Of a DNA stretch of 64,000 bases, positions 37,149 through 48,162 are shown piece after piece. This stretch comes from Fomes fomentarius. Its lineage: Eukaryota > Basidiomycota > Agaricomycetes > Polyporales > Polyporaceae. Position numbers and translations under genes: made by a program. Under the pieces are notes generated by a model that saw nothing but the letters and a program-made list of their open reading frames with translations, did not search any database and was not told the origin of the DNA. Numbering within the stretch: the stretch's first letter is position 1; every line of letters starts with the position of its first letter. Location of the stretch: contig JABYQN010000005.1 in the NCBI GenBank assembly GCA_022606135.1, positions 1 through 64,000 of the forward strand, written 5' to 3'.

Positions 37149-37918
37149 TGCTCGCCCGATCTGTCCGATATCTGACCTCCTCCTCGCTCTCCCGCCGCAC
37201 CTCTCCCAGCTTTCGCTCGCTCTCCACCTCCCGCCCGCCCGCCATGCCTCGCACCGCAGAGACCGCCAGCTTCAAGGTCACTATCCCGCATCCGACTGTG
37301 TGCTGTTTATTCACTTCAAGTCCAGTTTAACCACACCATGCTCCGCGTTAAGGACCCTCAGGCGTCCCTCAAGTTTTACACCGAGGTATCTCTCCCCTCT
37401 CCCCTTGCCTCCCTCTTCCGTAGCTCACGTCACTCGACAGATCCTCGGCATGGACCTCGTTGCCAGTCCGTTCATCTCACTCTGTCCCCTAGCACAGACA
37501 CTAACTCGCCCCCAGAGAGCGAGTTCGAGACCTTCACTCTCTACTTCCTCGCCTTCGACCACGGCTCCCCCACCACCCCCGAGAACCGCTTCACCCGCGA
37601 GGGCATCCTCGAGCTCACCCACAACCACGGCACAGAGTCCGACCCCTCCTTCCAGGGCTACGCCTCCGGCAACTCCGACCCTGGCCGCGGCTTTGGCCAC
37701 ATCGCCATCACCGTCGACGACATCGAGGCTGCGTGTGCGCGCTTTGAGAACCTCGGCGTCAGGTTCCAGAAGAAGCTCACCGACGGCAAGATGAAGCACA
37801 TTGCCTTTATCTTGGATCCTGACGGGTCTGTTGCCGGCCTTTTCATGCCTCGGTGTATGCTAATTTCGCCGTGTACAGGTACTGGATTGAGATCGTCCCC
37901 GGCTCCTTCAAGGTATGA
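37149..37918 (+). CDS. GLO1: Lactoylglutathione lyase (glyoxalase I)
   Basis: Isomerises the methylglyoxal-glutathione hemithioacetal to S-lactoylglutathione. Five exons join in phase: 37149-37276, 37326-37385, 37441-37465, 37516-37825 and 37879-37918. Family landmarks are FNHTMLRVKDPQASLKFY, ILGMDLV, FETFTLYFLAF, LELTHNHGTE, GFGHIAITVDDIEAAC, FQKKLTDGKMKHIAFILDPDG and YWIEIVPGS, which carry the His/Glu metal ligands of a single-domain, roughly 185-residue enzyme. The first ATG adds an Arg/Ser-rich leader (MLARSVRYLTSSSLSRR) typical of mitochondrial targeting. A second in-frame ATG at 37244 (MPRTAETASF) would give the cytosolic form, so dual localisation is possible. It is divergent from the disordered protein gene. 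Confidence 0.92.
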
Positions 37919-39643
37919 TCCACTCCCCGCACGAGCACGACGAACGAAAGAAATCCGGACACGCTGTACGATTATCCCTTGTATCCTTATCGCGTAGTCC
38001 TCTCAATCTGTCAGCAACGTCATAACGAGTGTGCTATCTTCGATGACGCCACGGTGACGAACGATAGAACGCGAACGGTGGAGACGGCCTCCCGTCTTCC
38101 GCCTTTGTGGCCCGTGGGGATTGACGTTACTCATACTTATGAGAATTTGATGGAAACGCGGTCACGTGCACGTGCCTACTTAAGTACTGCTCTTAGTAGC
38201 GACGCTGTGATGCGCTTCAAAGCTTTCAAGTCCGGCACCCTGGCTCCAATCGAAGTGAGCACTGCCTGCTTGAATTTGGCATCTCTACCTATATTCTTTC
38301 CTTTCCCCACAGTCTGAGCCGCTGACCAGATGGATTCGAGCCTAGTAGGATGCTGATTGTCTAGACCAGGTGGGTAACTGTAGCTTTCTGGTTAATGTCC
38401 TCCCTGCAGGCCCGTGAGGACCCGACGGAAGTCGTTGGCACAAGACTACGACGCATTTTTCCTGGAGTGTGGGCTTGACTTCTCCGATGCAGATACAGCG
38501 ACTCGAGTCGATCGTCTTTGGGGTAGAGGATGACCGAGCGCACGAGGGGCCGATGATCAGTATCTTGAGTGATGGCCGAGCAAAGGGAAGGGAACACATG
38601 CATCTGTGCGGGGGAGAAGAGGGAACAAGAGTGTGTCTCCAGCAAGTCTGCTTGTACATTCTCACGGCTCCGCCTCACGAATGAGTCCAGGGTGAACACG
38701 ACGTTAAAACGTGCAATCATGGCCGGCGTACTTCTAAGGAGCCTCGCACGCGATATGGTGACTGCGCCCCCCGCGGTATATCGGGCGCATCGCGTTCAAC
38801 ACGTCTCTATAGCATACTCGCTTTCTGTCTGCATCGATGCTTTCAGTGCACACAGAACAACCAGATAGCCGAAGAAGTAATAAGCGAATCCAAGGCCGGT
38901 TGAAGCCATCCACATATGTGCATGGCTGAAATAGTATGCACGCAGTCGACCGAGCCCCTTGGAACGCTGCGCCCCCTGTTCGAACACTGAAAGTACCCCT
39001 TCTCTCTTTCAACGTGTACTGCAGCCATTCTCATATCAATAGTCCCTGCGAACGCAGTCCGATCACGAAAGGACCTCAGTTTGTCACCTAGGACTCGTGT
39101 GAAACGACTTCCATACAGGTTACAGGGACGGACATGAGAAACACCATTGAATCTTGGATGCGCGTCGACACGGACATGCATGCCTGGTGACACTCTGTGC
39201 ATAACTACCCTGGTCATCTTGACGCTGGAGGATGTCATCTGTCCGGGTATCATGTCGGTGCACCTGGAACGGAGGACATGCGGGCTTGTATCAGCGGGTA
39301 GTTGACTTCCACCCGATTGTCCGATTGCATGCAAGCCAGTTAGTCCCAATATTAGCGCATGAACATCCGCAAGTGGTCTCTTGAGCACTTCTCCGCCGTC
39401 TCTGAAGCCGCATGCCAGATAGAATGGTGTGATAGCTGTCGACCGTAATTGACAGCGAGCGCGACAGTGCCTCGTGCTTGCCGGTAGTCTCTGGCCACCA
39501 CGAGTTCATCACATGCGAACTTTATCTCTTATGAAGAACCACGGCTGGGGTAGTATAAGACAACTTGGGACGATCCAGCATGCTTGCCTGACACTGTTCC
39601 TTCCTCAACGTAGTAAACATCTTCGACACACTCCCATCCTCTC
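37919..39643. other. Intergenic, no gene supported
   Basis: About 1.7 kb between glyoxalase I and the decayed ZZ-family copy. A 181-codon minus-strand frame (38843-39388) lacks an early ATG and recognisable motifs. Short plus-strand pieces at 38150-38550 look like loose exon fragments. Nothing is assignable. Confidence 0.45.
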
Positions 39644-42600
39644 ATGGATCCCACTCCAGAGACCTGCGAGCAGAAGTTACAAACAGCACAAGCTGCCGTC
39701 TATGCGACTGGAAAGCTAGTGGACGAGAAGAACGCCAACACATCATCGGGTCCACGTGAGTGTCCCCACCAGCCGACTAGGTAGGGGATGACCTGACCTG
39801 CGCTCCAGTCAAGAAGATTGCAGATAGCCAGTACACGAACGTCGTGAAGGCAACACTCTCCGCGGTCAAGGATCCAGCCAAGGCTTTTCTATCCAAAAGT
39901 AGGGAGTTGCTGGAAATTCTCGACAAGGTGGCCGGATTACACCCCGTCATCGAAGGTATGAAGCCTCTATGGATCGCCCGGGAAAGAGTTGCTGATATTC
40001 CGCAAGTGGCATATAATGCGTTCAAGATGGTGGTGATAATGGAGATCAACCGAGAGGAGAATAATGCGAAGGTCGCCGCTCTCTACGAAATTATGTATGA
40101 CCTGATGAATGTATTGTCGATGTTAGTACTTATTGGATGTCCTTCGGCTCCTCAAATCTCCACTAACACCTTACTTTGTGTAGCTTGTATAGGTCAAATG
40201 ACGTTCCGCCCAATCACAATGCGACCTACCTTCGTTTGAAAGACCGTATGGGGAAGATCGCCAACTCCATCACCAACTGCGACAAACTGTGCCACACGTA
40301 TCACAAGAGTCATGCACTCTGTGAGCCCCATTTTCATCCAAACTAGATTGCAACAAGGTGATGCTCATGTCAGCGATGTAGCGAAATTTGTCTTTAGCTC
40401 CGACTGGAGAAAAAAAGGTTCAGCGATGTTGTAGACGAGTTTGCCAAACACAAGAAGAATTTGGCGTTAGACTTTCAGGTTCACCTGACAGTCTTGGGTC
40501 AAGACACTCTAGACTCCGTCAACAAAATCCTACGAGAGGTTGACTCGATGAAGGAGCAATCTAGGGACTCTGTGAATAATGCATTCGATCAAAAGACTAC
40601 CGAGGAGCTCACGATCAAGCATATTATCAGGGACAAGGATGCGGGCTCACTGCAGCAGAACGATGACCTACTCAAGCGCGCCCTGCAAGCACTGTGTCAA
40701 GTCTCTGGAAGGGAAGCCATGGGAAGCGACGAACCTGCACGCATAAAGAGCCTCTTCACTCAGATCAAGATGGAGCTCAAGGAGGATGTAGGGAAGTTGA
40801 TCGACAAGAATAGCAGAGCATTTGAACGCGAAAAGGAACTTGTGCAGAATTCCATCCAAGCTATGGGTCGTGACTTATTGGCCGCCATTGAAGGACGTCA
40901 TCATGGCCAAATCGAGAACGAGGTAAGTGTCCCAAACTTCACTATGTTTTTGTCATAACATGCTAGCCTGCATCTAGACACTGAGATTCATATGGAAGGA
41001 CATGGTGCGCCACCTACATATGTCTACATATATGTTGAACATCTGGGCTCATAGATGTTCTACAATAAGGGCTGGAAAGGTAGCGTCAAGGCTAAGCATC
41101 TTGCCATTGTCCTTCGCGATCACCTCCTGGAGTCTAGGGCTTCCTCCGCTCACAACAGCAACTGAGAGCCCAAGACCGTGACACAAGCGCCCAGAATCAA
41201 GTGGGAGACTGATATACCATCCTCCTCAATTTCTGAGGATGACACATGGACCCTCCGGTACTTGACAGTGGGCAGATTGCAACAACTAATTGAAGCATTT
41301 GACAATGAAAATTCCTCATTCGTGACTATCGGTGAAGCCAATACATTCATGGACGCGCGTCCACCTAACTGGAGGTAGGTTTCGGATCAGAGGATAATAG
41401 TCTCAGTGACTGATTCAACCACACTCCAAGTCTTCCACGATGGCTTGCCTGGTGGACCCATGGTGAGTGTATTGCTTTTGATCACCACTCATCTGACATC
41501 TGGTACCAGGTCACGAGATGACCGTCCATTGGTACTTCCGTCGCATACGTGGACTGATCTCCAAACTCTCACAAGCATCTGCTGGTGTCCTACCCACAAA
41601 TCGCAAAAGTGTGGGTGATTTTCTTGGATCATGGCCCCTCCATTTTGTAGAAAATCTTCTTTCTGGTCTTGACAATCTTGAGGACTGGGACAACTTTGCC
41701 TGGAGTCACAGCCATGTCTTCTCCAAGTTCCACGTCTATGTACAAGACTACGGGAAGAATATGGACATCACCCTTCAGGACTTCGAGTATCACATTGAAG
41801 ACGAAGGCACCCTGAAGTATGTGGTTGGGATTGACAGGCCAGAAAGAGTGAGCTTTGATGGCACCAAGGGCGCTTGGTGGATTTGTGTACTTACATCCAC
41901 ACCACCCCAGTTTCTCCTTCCATTGATTTTCCTCCTGCTGCAGAGGGGTCTCCACATCACCCTCCGTGCTCAAGAGACAATACTTCATGAAAATGAATAC
42001 AACATATTGGCGCATTCCCTCTCAGTCCTTAGCAAAAAGACATATCAACAGGTCACTATCCTCCAAGGTACGTAGTGTTCAGGAAGTCATCACTTGTTGC
42101 TAAAAGGTGGTACCTAAATAATCATAGATGTTCACAAGATGCAACATGTCAATGCAAAGGAGCAGCTCCGTAGATGCTTCTTTGGCATGGTAAGCCACTG
42201 TCAATTGGTACTTTATTCCTGCCAGGTCTCTCATAATCATAGCAGTATTCATATGTCTCTGACCTGCCAACAATGAGCTTGTACTGGAGACGCCTTCCTG
42301 ATTCCAACAGCCTGACCCTGTCTGGATCCTCGGACTCTGGATCAGATGCCACAAGCTCCATTCCCCCTTTGTACTATCAACTCCAAGTTGAAAGTGGTGG
42401 ACGCAGGTCTACTGCGGACGAAGAGCCTGTAGATGTTGTTCTCCGACACAGTCTGCCGAGTTCAGCATCCCACCAGGATACCTCACAAATGACGATGCTC
42501 GGCGAGTGGACTGGTACATTCAAATATAGATCTCATCCCCCTTCGACTGGTAGAGAGGACGGGCAGAGCTCCTTCACTCTTTCATCACATCACCTGGATG

Positions 42601-44047
42601 GTTCCATATCTGGCTCTGGGTGCGATATGTATGGACCATTCACGGTGGTAGGCACTACTTGGATGGAGGCAAGTCAGGTGACCTTCGAGTTCCGCAAGAC
42701 CTACACCGGGCTGGCACCTCCTGAGGAGACTCGTGAAATCTGATATAGGGGCACTTTGACCAGGTGCAACTACGTGGATACACTAAGTGGTCAATGGAAG
42801 ATAGACGATGGGTCTCGGGGCTTTGGGGACTTCAAGTTCCAGCGGGGTGCATTCGACGCTCGCTTTCCGAACTATCCACTTCGAACCATGTTCCTTTTTG
42901 ACCGCACACCCCGGACCTTATGGCGTCTCGTCTCGACGCTCGTCATCAAGGAGATACATGAGAGGCGGAACAAACGGTGCCTGTATGGACTGGCCCTGGA
43001 TGCCCTGGCCCTGGATGCCCGAAGAAAACTGCGCCAATGATACATGGAGCTCGTGCGGATTCAGCTAGATGATCCTTGGAATGGTAGCCCCCCTTCTGAC
43101 TCAGGCTGGACTTCTATCATCAACTCCATCCATCCCTACGATCTCGGTGTTTGGCGTGCACTTGCCATGTTTCAGCGACGACGTGATTTAAATCACTAGT
43201 AGGTCCATACAATGATACAACTACTATTGCATGAACTAATCTAACTAACAGTGCCAATTGCGATGGATGTACAGTTTCACCAATCATATCAGCTCTATAC
43301 GTCTGCGTCGTATGCTCGGGCAACGAGATCTATGATACTCTCGACATGTGTTCTAGCTGCTTTCAAAATCGTGACCTGAAGATTGTCGGAAGAACTGGCG
43401 AGGAGCACAAACCAGCGCACCCCATCTTGCAATTCCGATCGTTTCAATTCATTTCCTACCAGATTCCCGTCATTCAACATGCCACAAATACCATACGTCC
43501 TCAGTCTGGATCCATTCGTGTAGCACACTGTGCCGTTCAAGCCAGTGAAGAGTGCAAGGGCGAGGTGCATTCGCCACCATACTGGTATTGCCTCGATTGC
43601 ACGGACAGTAAGTCCTCCGTATGATCTAGGCCAGGTTCCCAACTTCTGACAATTATTCAAACTCAAGGGCCAACTATCATCTGTGTCCCGTGCAATGATC
43701 ATATAGCAAGTGCAAAACCGTGGCTCTACGAGCGACGTGCGCGCCACGATCATTCCGAACACAACTGGTCACATACCCTGTTGTTGTTCCCCGACGTGGA
43801 TGAGCCAGTTGGGAAGCCATCCGACTCGCTTTCTGCAGACGAGATACTGGAGCGGCTTGAGAAGCTCATTCGTGAGCGTATGACGAACGACAACGGTTCG
43901 TTCATACCTGGTACACTGCAAGGGCCTCAGGATGGAATATCGCCATTGGTAGGATTCGGGTTGTTGTTCGTCTTGATCTTCCTATCCATCTTCTCGGACA
44001 CTGTGCGTATATGGGAACACTTCTTGGATATCTGTCATGACTCATGA
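39644..44047 (+). pseudogene. Inverted paralogue of the helical/EF-hand/ZZ protein, with in-frame stops
   Basis: Exon by exon it follows the minus-strand gene at 25.2-29.7 kb: MDPTPETCEQKLQTAQAAVY (start 39644); the KVAGLHPVIEG helical exon; VAYNAFKMVV; DRMGKIANSIT; the long KKRFSDVVDEF exon; GWKGSVKAKHL; an EF-hand (DNENSSFVTIGE, about 41310); WYFRRIRGLI; FLLPLIFLLLQ; and GEWTGTFKYR. It ends with the ZZ finger at 43255-43430 (CDGC, YVCVVC, DMCSSCF, H...H). Splice sites are kept, but homology continues in frame through three TGA codons (41163-41165, 42741-42743, 43038-43040), and exon phase at the A7 run (40409-40417) needs a one-base shift. Unlike its paralogue it ends in a hydrophobic tail (LVGFGLLFVLIFLSIF), a possible membrane anchor. 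It is probably a recently dead gene. Confidence 0.72.
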
Positions 44048-44573
44048 TAATGTATAGCCAGAGATTTCGTACAACATGTGATACGTGACGTCGCAGTGTG
44101 TTGACAATCGGAGATGTATCCACGCTGAGACTCGTGCTGAAGTGAATGATATCTTTCAAGACTTGTGCTTGAACAAAAAGGCTCATCAGTGAGCTCGTTC
44201 CTTCACCACTCACGGGAGAGGTGCTTGTATCAACCGCCACAACAACCCGCCTTCTCGAGACAGTCGGAAGCCTGGCCTTCGGATGGTTCTTGAGAGAACC
44301 AGTGAGCAGTGGGGCCCGTTTCAACTTTCCGCCAGCTACAAAGGATGCTGCGCAGAAAGTGCGTGCAGAAAGAGCACTGCTGCGAGTGTTGACGACAGCT
44401 TGATATGCTTACGTGCTCTAGAGATTGACCTGTCGAGACCTCATAAATCACAGGTGCTTGTCCGAGTCAAGGACGGAGGTCAGTTGGGTTGAGAGAGAAG
44501 ACGGTTGTCGGACTTGGCTCCTTCACGAGCGATGGCAGCCGCGAACTGTGAGCCTCCGTACGTGCTCATTTGC
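44048..44573. other. Spacer between two convergent decayed genes
   Basis: About 0.5 kb. Short frames on both strands, no recognisable protein, no RNA gene. Confidence 0.4.
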
Positions 44574-45930
44574 TCATGTAGCAATCACCCTATGCCTATG
44601 GAATGAGTCACTGAAGAATTTGGAGGAGGAGAAAACACGAGCGGCGCCACTCGTGTGGATGACGCCTACCAATACAGCATGCAGGTCCGGATCAGGAAGT
44701 TCAACACTGACAGCGTTGTGGGGACGCTTGCCGGATGCGTTTACGGGGACATCATCACTGCGGTCCATAAACGTGATCTCCAAGCCCTCCGGTGTTTGGG
44801 ACAGATCCATATCAGTCGTCTCGGGATGGTAGTCCTTCACCGAATAGCGATTGGGAACCTGTGGAGATGGTAAGAATATGGCACAAGGGACGGATGGACG
44901 GCACGTCCTAGAATGTGTGCCTCAGTGGGCTGCAAGCACCGTATCAAATCGTGCATGGAAGTTAAACTCCATGAGGAAGATAGCGTTCTGCGGTGTGTTC
45001 TGGAGCTCCGGATTGTTGAGGTACTTGTCAAAAAATTGACAGTAGTGTCGCAAGACCTCGAAAGTAGCAGATACCGAGTCGAACTATAGGTCAAATGAGA
45101 GTCCATCCTGCACATCATAGCCCAATCGGGCACTGACCTTGTGTCTGTTGTCTCTGCTGTTGTATACTGCAACCGAACGTGTCAAGATGTGAGAAGCCTC
45201 TACGGCGACAAGACGCACGCGTGGCACCGGGGAGCCGCCATCACGAACTTGTTTATATATTATTGAGTCCAAGTGACCGCCGATCAAGATGCACTTGGCA
45301 CCGTCGCGCTGAAGAAGCTGTACGTGGATTAGCTAGATATTGGCGTTCAAACCAGAAAATATACATAGCGAGACTCGGAGGTCATTGCTGCGATTATAGT
45401 ATGAATGCTACTTCATTCAAAGCGAGCATTGCATTTTCAGAGTTGTCATCGAGAGTTTCGTTAGTGTTGTCTTCCTTGGCATAAACTGGAGATGCATGAC
45501 TATCAGCTTCGACTGTAGCGTGCGACGGAGAAACTAAGTACACCCAGGTTGAAGCCAGGCGTTGTAACGGCTTGTCCTCTTTCTTATCCTGGTCTCCGTG
45601 TTCACGGCCTCAATCGCGCAGGCGCAGACAGTTGCCGCGACGTACCGCTTGCCGTGATCGAGCCCAAGGTCCTCTGCAGTCTTATACATAGCTTTGATCA
45701 GCCCCGGTACAGTGAGATCCTCGTTGTACATGCGCAGGTGCGCCATGTACGGCCGGACCCAGTCCGGATTATCGAAGCTGGCGTATTTCTCAATCTCAAA
45801 AACCAGGAGGAGGTTCTGCAAGAGACCACCGCCCCTCCACCTTTCCCTTGATCTCGATGCTTTCTCGAGTCGTGCCGCGGCGGATAACGCCCCTCAGTCG
45901 GACAAGCTGTATACGGAGGTATCTGGGGAG
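44574..45930 (-). pseudogene. HNH-endonuclease-like gene, copy 1, disrupted
   Basis: Paralogue of the gene at 46.7-48.2 kb, facing away from it. In order on the minus strand: YASFDNPDWVRPYMAHLR ... DHGKRYVAATVCACA (about 45640-45790); the HNH core RDGAKCILIGGHLDS ... EASHIL (about 45190-45310), with the first HNH histidine present; YCQFFDKYLNNPEL ... FNFHARFD (about 44955-45075), with the second histidine; and VPNRYSVKDYHPE ... LPDPDL ... HTSGAARVF. The first block has no ATG: an in-frame stop precedes it and the frame opens at TTG. Just after FHARFD about 8 bases are missing relative to the other copy, which shifts the frame into a stop. I read it as a pseudogene with conserved catalytic histidines. 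Confidence 0.62.
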
Positions 45931-46111
45931 TGTGAATGTGAGTAGCGAGGAACGCACTTTCTCACGACTCAGACAAGCTGGCGGGGCAGGGGTCCCCCCC
46001 CGGCGTCCGTGAGCACGGAGGTGTGGGTAACCATCGTGAAAGCTGAGAGCGCTGAGCACTGCCAAGGTGGAATGTGAGTTTCGGGACACGCAGCCTTCTC
46101 CGCTCTGACTG

Positions 46112-46270
46112 TTACAATCCCGACCTTGTTCTTCGCCGACGAAACGTTCAAGGATATTGAGAATCGACTCCGACGATGTAGTCCGTTCCACCATCTTCAT
46201 TCTCTCCTGCAAGCTCATTGCTGGTCAGAAGGCTGAGTCAGAGCCGACGCAGCAGCGGGACGGGCCATTC
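46112..46270 (+). pseudogene. Deaminase-family N-terminal fragment (copy 5)
   Basis: The plus strand reads PTLFFADETFKDIE, then after one extra base IDSDDVVRSTIFILS, matching the first exon of deaminase copies 2 and 3. It then jumps to a segment matching about 24720-24750 (GAGCCGACGCAGCAGCGGGACG). It is therefore a short fragment with a one-base insertion and an internal deletion, stranded between the divergent HNH copies. Confidence 0.65.
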
Positions 46271-46689
46271 ATTTGAACCTCTAGTAGTAGTAGAACCGCA
46301 AAGCGAAACAGCCTAGCCTGTGCCAAAGCTCAAGTTTCGGTATCCCAAGCCGGCGTACATGCGCAAATGTGAGGTTTGCGTTCAAGTTGCACACGCTGAT
46401 CTTTCACCACCCGCATGGAGATGTCCCGGCAACAATCCCAACAACTTGAAGTATGGTCCATGTAGTACGGGATGGCTGGTGGGCCTCAGGCTTTGTTCTG
46501 AGCGCTTGAGCGCACAGTGAGAGTCGGCTCCACACGACTCCTCAGGAGTCAGACCTCCTTATTCGCCCCCCTATCCATGATGCAGCTTGGCTCCAACCTG
46601 CTCGCCTCACAACCACCACCTCATCGACGCTCGAAACACCGCCACTCATCCTCACCACACTCCTGCCCACTCCCCCGGCAACAACAGCA

Positions 46690-47000
46690 TGTCCTCCTCC
46701 TCAGGCCCAGGCGCCGCCGCGTTCTCCGCCGCAGTCGAGCGCGCGACTCGAGAGATTCTGGCAAGCGACGACAAGGTCGAGGAGCTGTGGTCTCTCGCCC
46801 AGACCCACCTCCTCGTCTTCAAGACGGAGCGATACGCCAGCCTCGACATCCCGGACTGGGTCCGACGTGTCTCCGCGCACGCGGGCTTCACCGTGCACGG
46901 GCTCATCACAGCGATGTACACGACCGCCGACGACCTCGGGCTCGACCAGGGCAAGCGGTACGTCGCCGCCGCCGTCTGCGCCTGCGCGAACACGGTGACA

Positions 47001-47035
<35 letters not shown>

Positions 47036-48162
47036 TAAGAACATGGCGCTCGCAACGGCCTTACAAGGCCTCGCTTCGACTTGGGCCGCATACCTGCTAT
47101 GGCCGTGTACGTGCTTCCCAGATCCTCCATCACCCGCTGCGGTCGGCGGTAACTAAACTGATAAGCATGCCATGTCCAGTTCACGCAACCAGAGACGTCC
47201 CCATCGAACCTAGACACACCTATTTCTTTGCCTTTGCAAATCCTCGGGATGACGAGCCTGAGCCGTCCATCACGAACGAAGAGTTGAAAGCGGACGATCG
47301 CAGAAGCGACGTGCGAGAATCGGTCTGCAATAGTTTCTAGTTCCTGCCATGCCCGATCTCAGCTGACCCCACGCACTGCAGGTTCTCGAACGTGACGGCG
47401 CCAAGTGCGTCTTGACCGGTCACTTCGATTCCTCGTTGTACAGTACATGGCTGCGTCGTGACGACCCCGCGGTGATGGCACACGCGCGCTTCGGCGACTT
47501 GCTTGCTTGTCGCCTCTTCAAAGATGTGTACAGTGCTAGTGTCAGCAGAGGCCAAGGAAAAGGCAAAGGAAAAGGAAAAGGAAAGAAGGTCAGTGACCGA
47601 TTGGCTCATATAACGTGTGCAGGGATGGATGGGGATTTCTCATCCGACCCGTACCACTCAGTCCGACTCGGTATCCGCTACTTTAGACATCCTGCGACTC
47701 TACTGTCAAATTCCCGACAAGTATCTCAACAATCCAGACCTCCTCGACACGCCCCGCAACCTCATCCCACTCATCTTCCACTTCCATGAAAGTTTCGATG
47801 CCTTCAACTGGTGCCTGAAGCCCACCGCAGTGCGTATTTCGTATCTTGTATTTTGTATTTTGTATTATTCCGGCAGGCCCGTCAGTCCCCCTCGCATCAT
47901 ATCCTCACTCTCTCCATCACAGGTTCCCAATCGGTACGTGGTGAAGAACTACGTTCCCATGCTCACCCACATGGATCTGTTCAAAATCCCGGACGACCTG
48001 GCCATCACCTTCACGGACCATAGCACTACTACCAGTGACGTCGACGAGGTCCCCCCGCCGCCGTCAACGTCAACGTCAACGTCAACGCATCCGGCAAGCG
48101 TCCCGGGCCCCACCACGCAGTCCGACTCCGAGCCGGTGTCGATCTTCCCGATCCGGACCTGA
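46690..48162 (+). CDS. HNH-endonuclease-like protein, copy 2, probably catalytically impaired
   Basis: Five exons read from an ATG: 46690-47106, 47180-47322, 47382-47588, 47662-47829 and 47923-48162. The N-terminal helical region (YASLDIPDWVRRVSAHAG, GLDQGKRYVAAAVCACA) is followed by an acidic run (EDEDEDEDEDED). The HNH-like core is VLERDGAKCVLTGHFDSS, then LLACRLFKDVY where copy 1 has EASHIL, so the first catalytic His is Arg. Next come IFHFHESFDAFNWCLKP, with the second His kept, and VPNRYVVKNYVPML. The family C-terminus (LPDPDLIQLHAALADVLHTS) continues only in another frame, to 48357, after a C6 run at 48051-48056 and a TCAACG microsatellite. The predicted product therefore ends early. 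HNH families of this type cut DNA; here activity is doubtful. Confidence 0.58.

Noticed and set aside
38843..39388. 181-codon minus-strand frame
   Set aside because: It opens at GTG rather than ATG, has no recognisable motif or hydrophobic pattern, and lies in a gene-poor spacer.
41163..43040. Selenocysteine reading of the TGA codons
   Set aside because: Basidiomycetes are not known to use selenocysteine, no SECIS-like element was recognised, and the paralogue does not have Cys at the alignable positions.
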